From NCBI GenBank assembly GCA_016927905.1, contig JAFGLW010000031.1, positions 154,836 to 218,835 of the forward strand: 64,000 bases of DNA, written 5' to 3'. The notes under the pieces are model-generated. The model was not told the DNA's origin and searched no databases. It saw nothing but the letters and a program-made list of their open reading frames with translations. This document shows, one piece after another, positions 62,517 through 64,000 of the stretch (positions are counted from its first letter, which is position 1; each line of letters opens with the position of its first letter). The position numbers and the translations under genes are program-made. Source of the DNA: a candidate division CSSED10-310 bacterium. Lineage in GTDB: Bacteria; CSSED10-310; JAFGJC01.

Positions 62517-63013
62517 ATCACCGGCCAGAACTGTTGATCGAACCAGATCTTTTCTTTCAGTTCGTTGTCGATGGCCAGCAGAACGTCGTAGTGGGTTTTC
62601 TCCCAGTCCGCAAGCCATTGATAGAGATCCTGTTCGAACGGATCGTCGGTGGCTTCGGCCCGGTCGGTATAAAACTTAACCGCGTTCTGTTCCAGCGCCA
62701 GTGCTGCGGATATGGCGGCAGCTTCATAGCCGGACGAGGAGATTTCATCTTTGATTTTTCCGGAAAGAATCTTATCGGTGAATGTGCCGGTGGAATGCGG
62801 GAAATCGGTGACCTTGAGTTTTCCGTCTTCCCTGAGGGATATGTATTGCTTCGTCAGAATATCGATGTGCTTTTCCTCTTCCATTGCCATGCTGCTGAAA
62901 ATTTCCCGGACCGGAATGCTGGGCGTGTTCCGCGCGACGGATTCGTAAAATACCTTGCCTTTATGTTCCAGAAGGATCGCCCCTTTGATGATATCGATCG
63001 CCTTGCTGATCAT
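62513..63013 (-). CDS. Ferritin-like/rubrerythrin-domain diiron protein
   Basis: This 166-residue helical protein has the diiron-type ligands EHKGKVFYE (near 17-25), EEEKHIDIL (near 45-53), ALEQNAVKFYTD (near 109-120) and DWEKTHYD (near 138-145), spaced as in rubrerythrin-like ferritins. The rubredoxin domain is absent. It likely takes part in peroxide or iron handling, which fits an anaerobe facing oxidative stress. GGAGG lies before ATG 63013. It is 64 bases downstream of the cytochrome b5-like gene on the same strand. Confidence 0.85.
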   Translation of the reverse strand: MISKAIDIIKGAILLEHKGKVFYESVARNTPSIPVREIFSSMAMEEEKHIDILTKQYISLREDGKLKVTDFPHSTGTFTDKILSGKIKDEISSSGYEAAAISAALALEQNAVKFYTDRAEATDDPFEQDLYQWLADWEKTHYDVLLAIDNELKEKIWFDQQFWPVI

Positions 63014-63077
63014 TTCAACCTCCTTATCTTATTGATGACCTGATGCGGAAGGAGAGTACCCGATCTCGCCCGGAATC

Positions 63078-63794
63078 TCAAGTTCCGGAGCGATTCCGGG
63101 GGAAGGTGATGGTGCCGCCGAGGTACCCCAGAGCGCCGGAGATCCCGGCACAGATGAACACCAGAATACCGAAGATCCAAAAATCCGCTGGTTCGGGCAG
63201 AACCTGCCGGACGATCACGGCAACAGGCAGCAGCAGCACCAGGGCGATCGACAGGATCCGCTTCTTGCGGAACACAGGCGTCCATTTTCCGGCGTAGTTG
63301 AAGCGGTGGCTGAGCAACCCCGCGGCGGCCGACACGGGCGCTGCAAACGCTGCAATAACGATATTGACGAATGCGACCGTTTCCAGCGCAATCCGGTCGA
63401 TCGTATCCTGGAAGAAGACCAGCGCGATACCCAGCAGCAGCGCAGCCGTCAGGGTCAGGGCGATCGGGAAATGCACGGACATGGGGTGCGGGTGCAGGTC
63501 CAGGAGTTTTTGGAACCAGCCGGACCGTGCGAGACCCGGCTCCTCCGGGACGGCAGTTGCAGGTCCCATCAGCTCACCGACAATGGTGAAATGCTCCAGG
63601 ATCGACGGTCCGTGCGGAGAATCGAGAATGTCTTTCGACAGGTCGGCACCGGCATCGTGCGTATCCATGTGCCGTCCGGTCTTCCAGAGTTCACTTTGAC
63701 TCAGATCGTACACCTTCCCTTCCACCGCGACATGGACAGGACGACCCTCCCGGCCGTCGAATGTTTTCAGTTCATCAAGTGTGTATTTTTTCAT
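63078..63794 (-). CDS. Cytochrome b5-like domain fused to DUF2231 membrane domain
   Basis: This 238-residue protein has an N-terminal cytochrome b5-like heme/steroid-binding domain (about 1-80): YTLDELKTFDGREGRPVHVA, VYDLSQSELWKTGRHMDTHDA, ILDSPHG. A DUF2231-type membrane part follows with LHPHPMSVHFPIALTLTAAL near 102-121 and four helices. It probably passes electrons in the membrane. The start is ATG 63794 after GAGAGG; an in-frame start at 63809 is less likely. It precedes the ferritin-like gene on the same strand, so both may serve redox defence. Confidence 0.8.
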   Translation of the reverse strand: MKKYTLDELKTFDGREGRPVHVAVEGKVYDLSQSELWKTGRHMDTHDAGADLSKDILDSPHGPSILEHFTIVGELMGPATAVPEEPGLARSGWFQKLLDLHPHPMSVHFPIALTLTAALLLGIALVFFQDTIDRIALETVAFVNIVIAAFAAPVSAAAGLLSHRFNYAGKWTPVFRKKRILSIALVLLLPVAVIVRQVLPEPADFWIFGILVFICAGISGALGYLGGTITFPRNRSGT

Positions 63795-63892
63795 CGTCAC
63801 CTCTCTCATTCTGTTTCTTGATTGAAACGTTACCGGAGGACTCCAAAATTTTCAATTGAATGTCACAAAATACAACTTGGAGCCGGAATCGT

Positions 63893-63989
63893 CTGTCATT
63901 CCGAACCGAGCGCAGCGAATGCGAGAAATCTTTCACCTGTTGGATCAGTCTGTCATTTCGAGCGAATGCGAGAAATCTTTCACCTGTTG
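63893..63989. repeat. two tandem copies of a CTGTCATT...CACCTGTTG intergenic repeat
   Basis: CTGTCATTcCGAaccgagcgcagCGAATGCGAGAAATCTTTCACCT is followed, 57 bases later, by a shorter version that lacks the middle 10 bases. Each ends CGAATGCGAGAAATCTTTCACCTGTTG. This resembles the widespread GTCATTCCGA...GAATCTTTC dispersed repeats of environmental bacteria. The function is unknown, and further copies may lie past the window end. Confidence 0.8.
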
Positions 63990-64000
63990 TACCCGGTAAG

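Noticed and set aside
1..64000. tRNA, rRNA, transposase or phage genes
   Set aside because: None was recognised on either strand while reading; a tRNA scan would settle the small RNAs.

Overview
The window looks like a chromosomal segment of an uncultured Gram-negative bacterium of moderately high GC. The evidence is lipoprotein signal sequences, small outer-membrane barrel-like proteins, an Rnf complex, and secreted proteins with Thr-Pro-rich linkers. The sequence alone does not let me name the phylum. The Rnf complex, many Fe-S and radical SAM enzymes, a ferritin-like protein and the absence of any respiratory oxidase suggest anaerobic or microaerobic life. I saw no rRNA, tRNA, CRISPR array, transposase or phage genes.

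Layout. 0-3 kb: an rnfC(partial)-D-G-E-A operon without rnfB after rnfA. 3-11 kb (minus strand): a PHP histidinol-phosphatase-like gene, an M3-type peptidase, an inactive/active M16 peptidase pair, a YprB-like exonuclease and a branched-chain aminotransferase. 11-16.6 kb: a PIG-L deacetylase coupled to a large lipoprotein with a carbohydrate-binding front end, then a membrane glycosyltransferase. 17-31.6 kb, the most unusual part: two cassettes built from tandem proteasome-like Ntn-hydrolase genes and circularly permuted ATP-grasp ligases. One is led by an M20 peptidase and one by a Memo-family gene. A Kelch-type secreted protein and an FG-GAP lipoprotein lie between them. 31.7-42.8 kb: two GT-C membrane proteins, a TPR protein, an ATP-cone uridine kinase-like protein, a YFGT-repeat propeller, a DUF362 plus NapH-like ferredoxin pair, and a HIT protein. 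43-50.6 kb: a third ATP-grasp gene followed by a tight operon of a TMTC-like glycosyltransferase, three radical SAM enzymes and a four-helix-bundle protein. 50.6-52.9 kb: lexA-dinB plus another four-helix-bundle gene. 53-55.6 kb: an EpmB/KamA-like aminomutase and glutamate dehydrogenase. 55.6-61.3 kb: a visibly more AT-rich block of envelope or secreted proteins on the minus strand. 61.4-64 kb: a Zn alcohol dehydrogenase, a ferritin-like protein, a cytochrome b5/DUF2231 protein and an intergenic repeat.

The main candidate novel system is the proteasome-like/ATP-grasp cassette. Each cassette encodes two ~350-residue proteasome-fold proteins in overlapping genes. The downstream gene of each pair keeps Thr directly after Met, an Asp and a Lys at the positions of the proteasome Thr1/Asp17/Lys33 triad, and a GSG motif. 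The upstream gene of each pair has Ala after Met, has lost the Lys, and has GKG or GQG. This looks like a duplicated catalytic/non-catalytic heteromeric pair joined to peptide-bond-forming ligases. It resembles the known Anbu/ATP-grasp neighbourhoods, but I see no alpha-E or transglutaminase gene.

A second theme is a C-terminal domain ending in WYxxxTDPxITQLFGE...FGW. It is intact at the end of the Kelch-type protein and present as two decayed fragments elsewhere. Both fragments are followed by the same CTGGTTGCTGGT inverted-repeat element.
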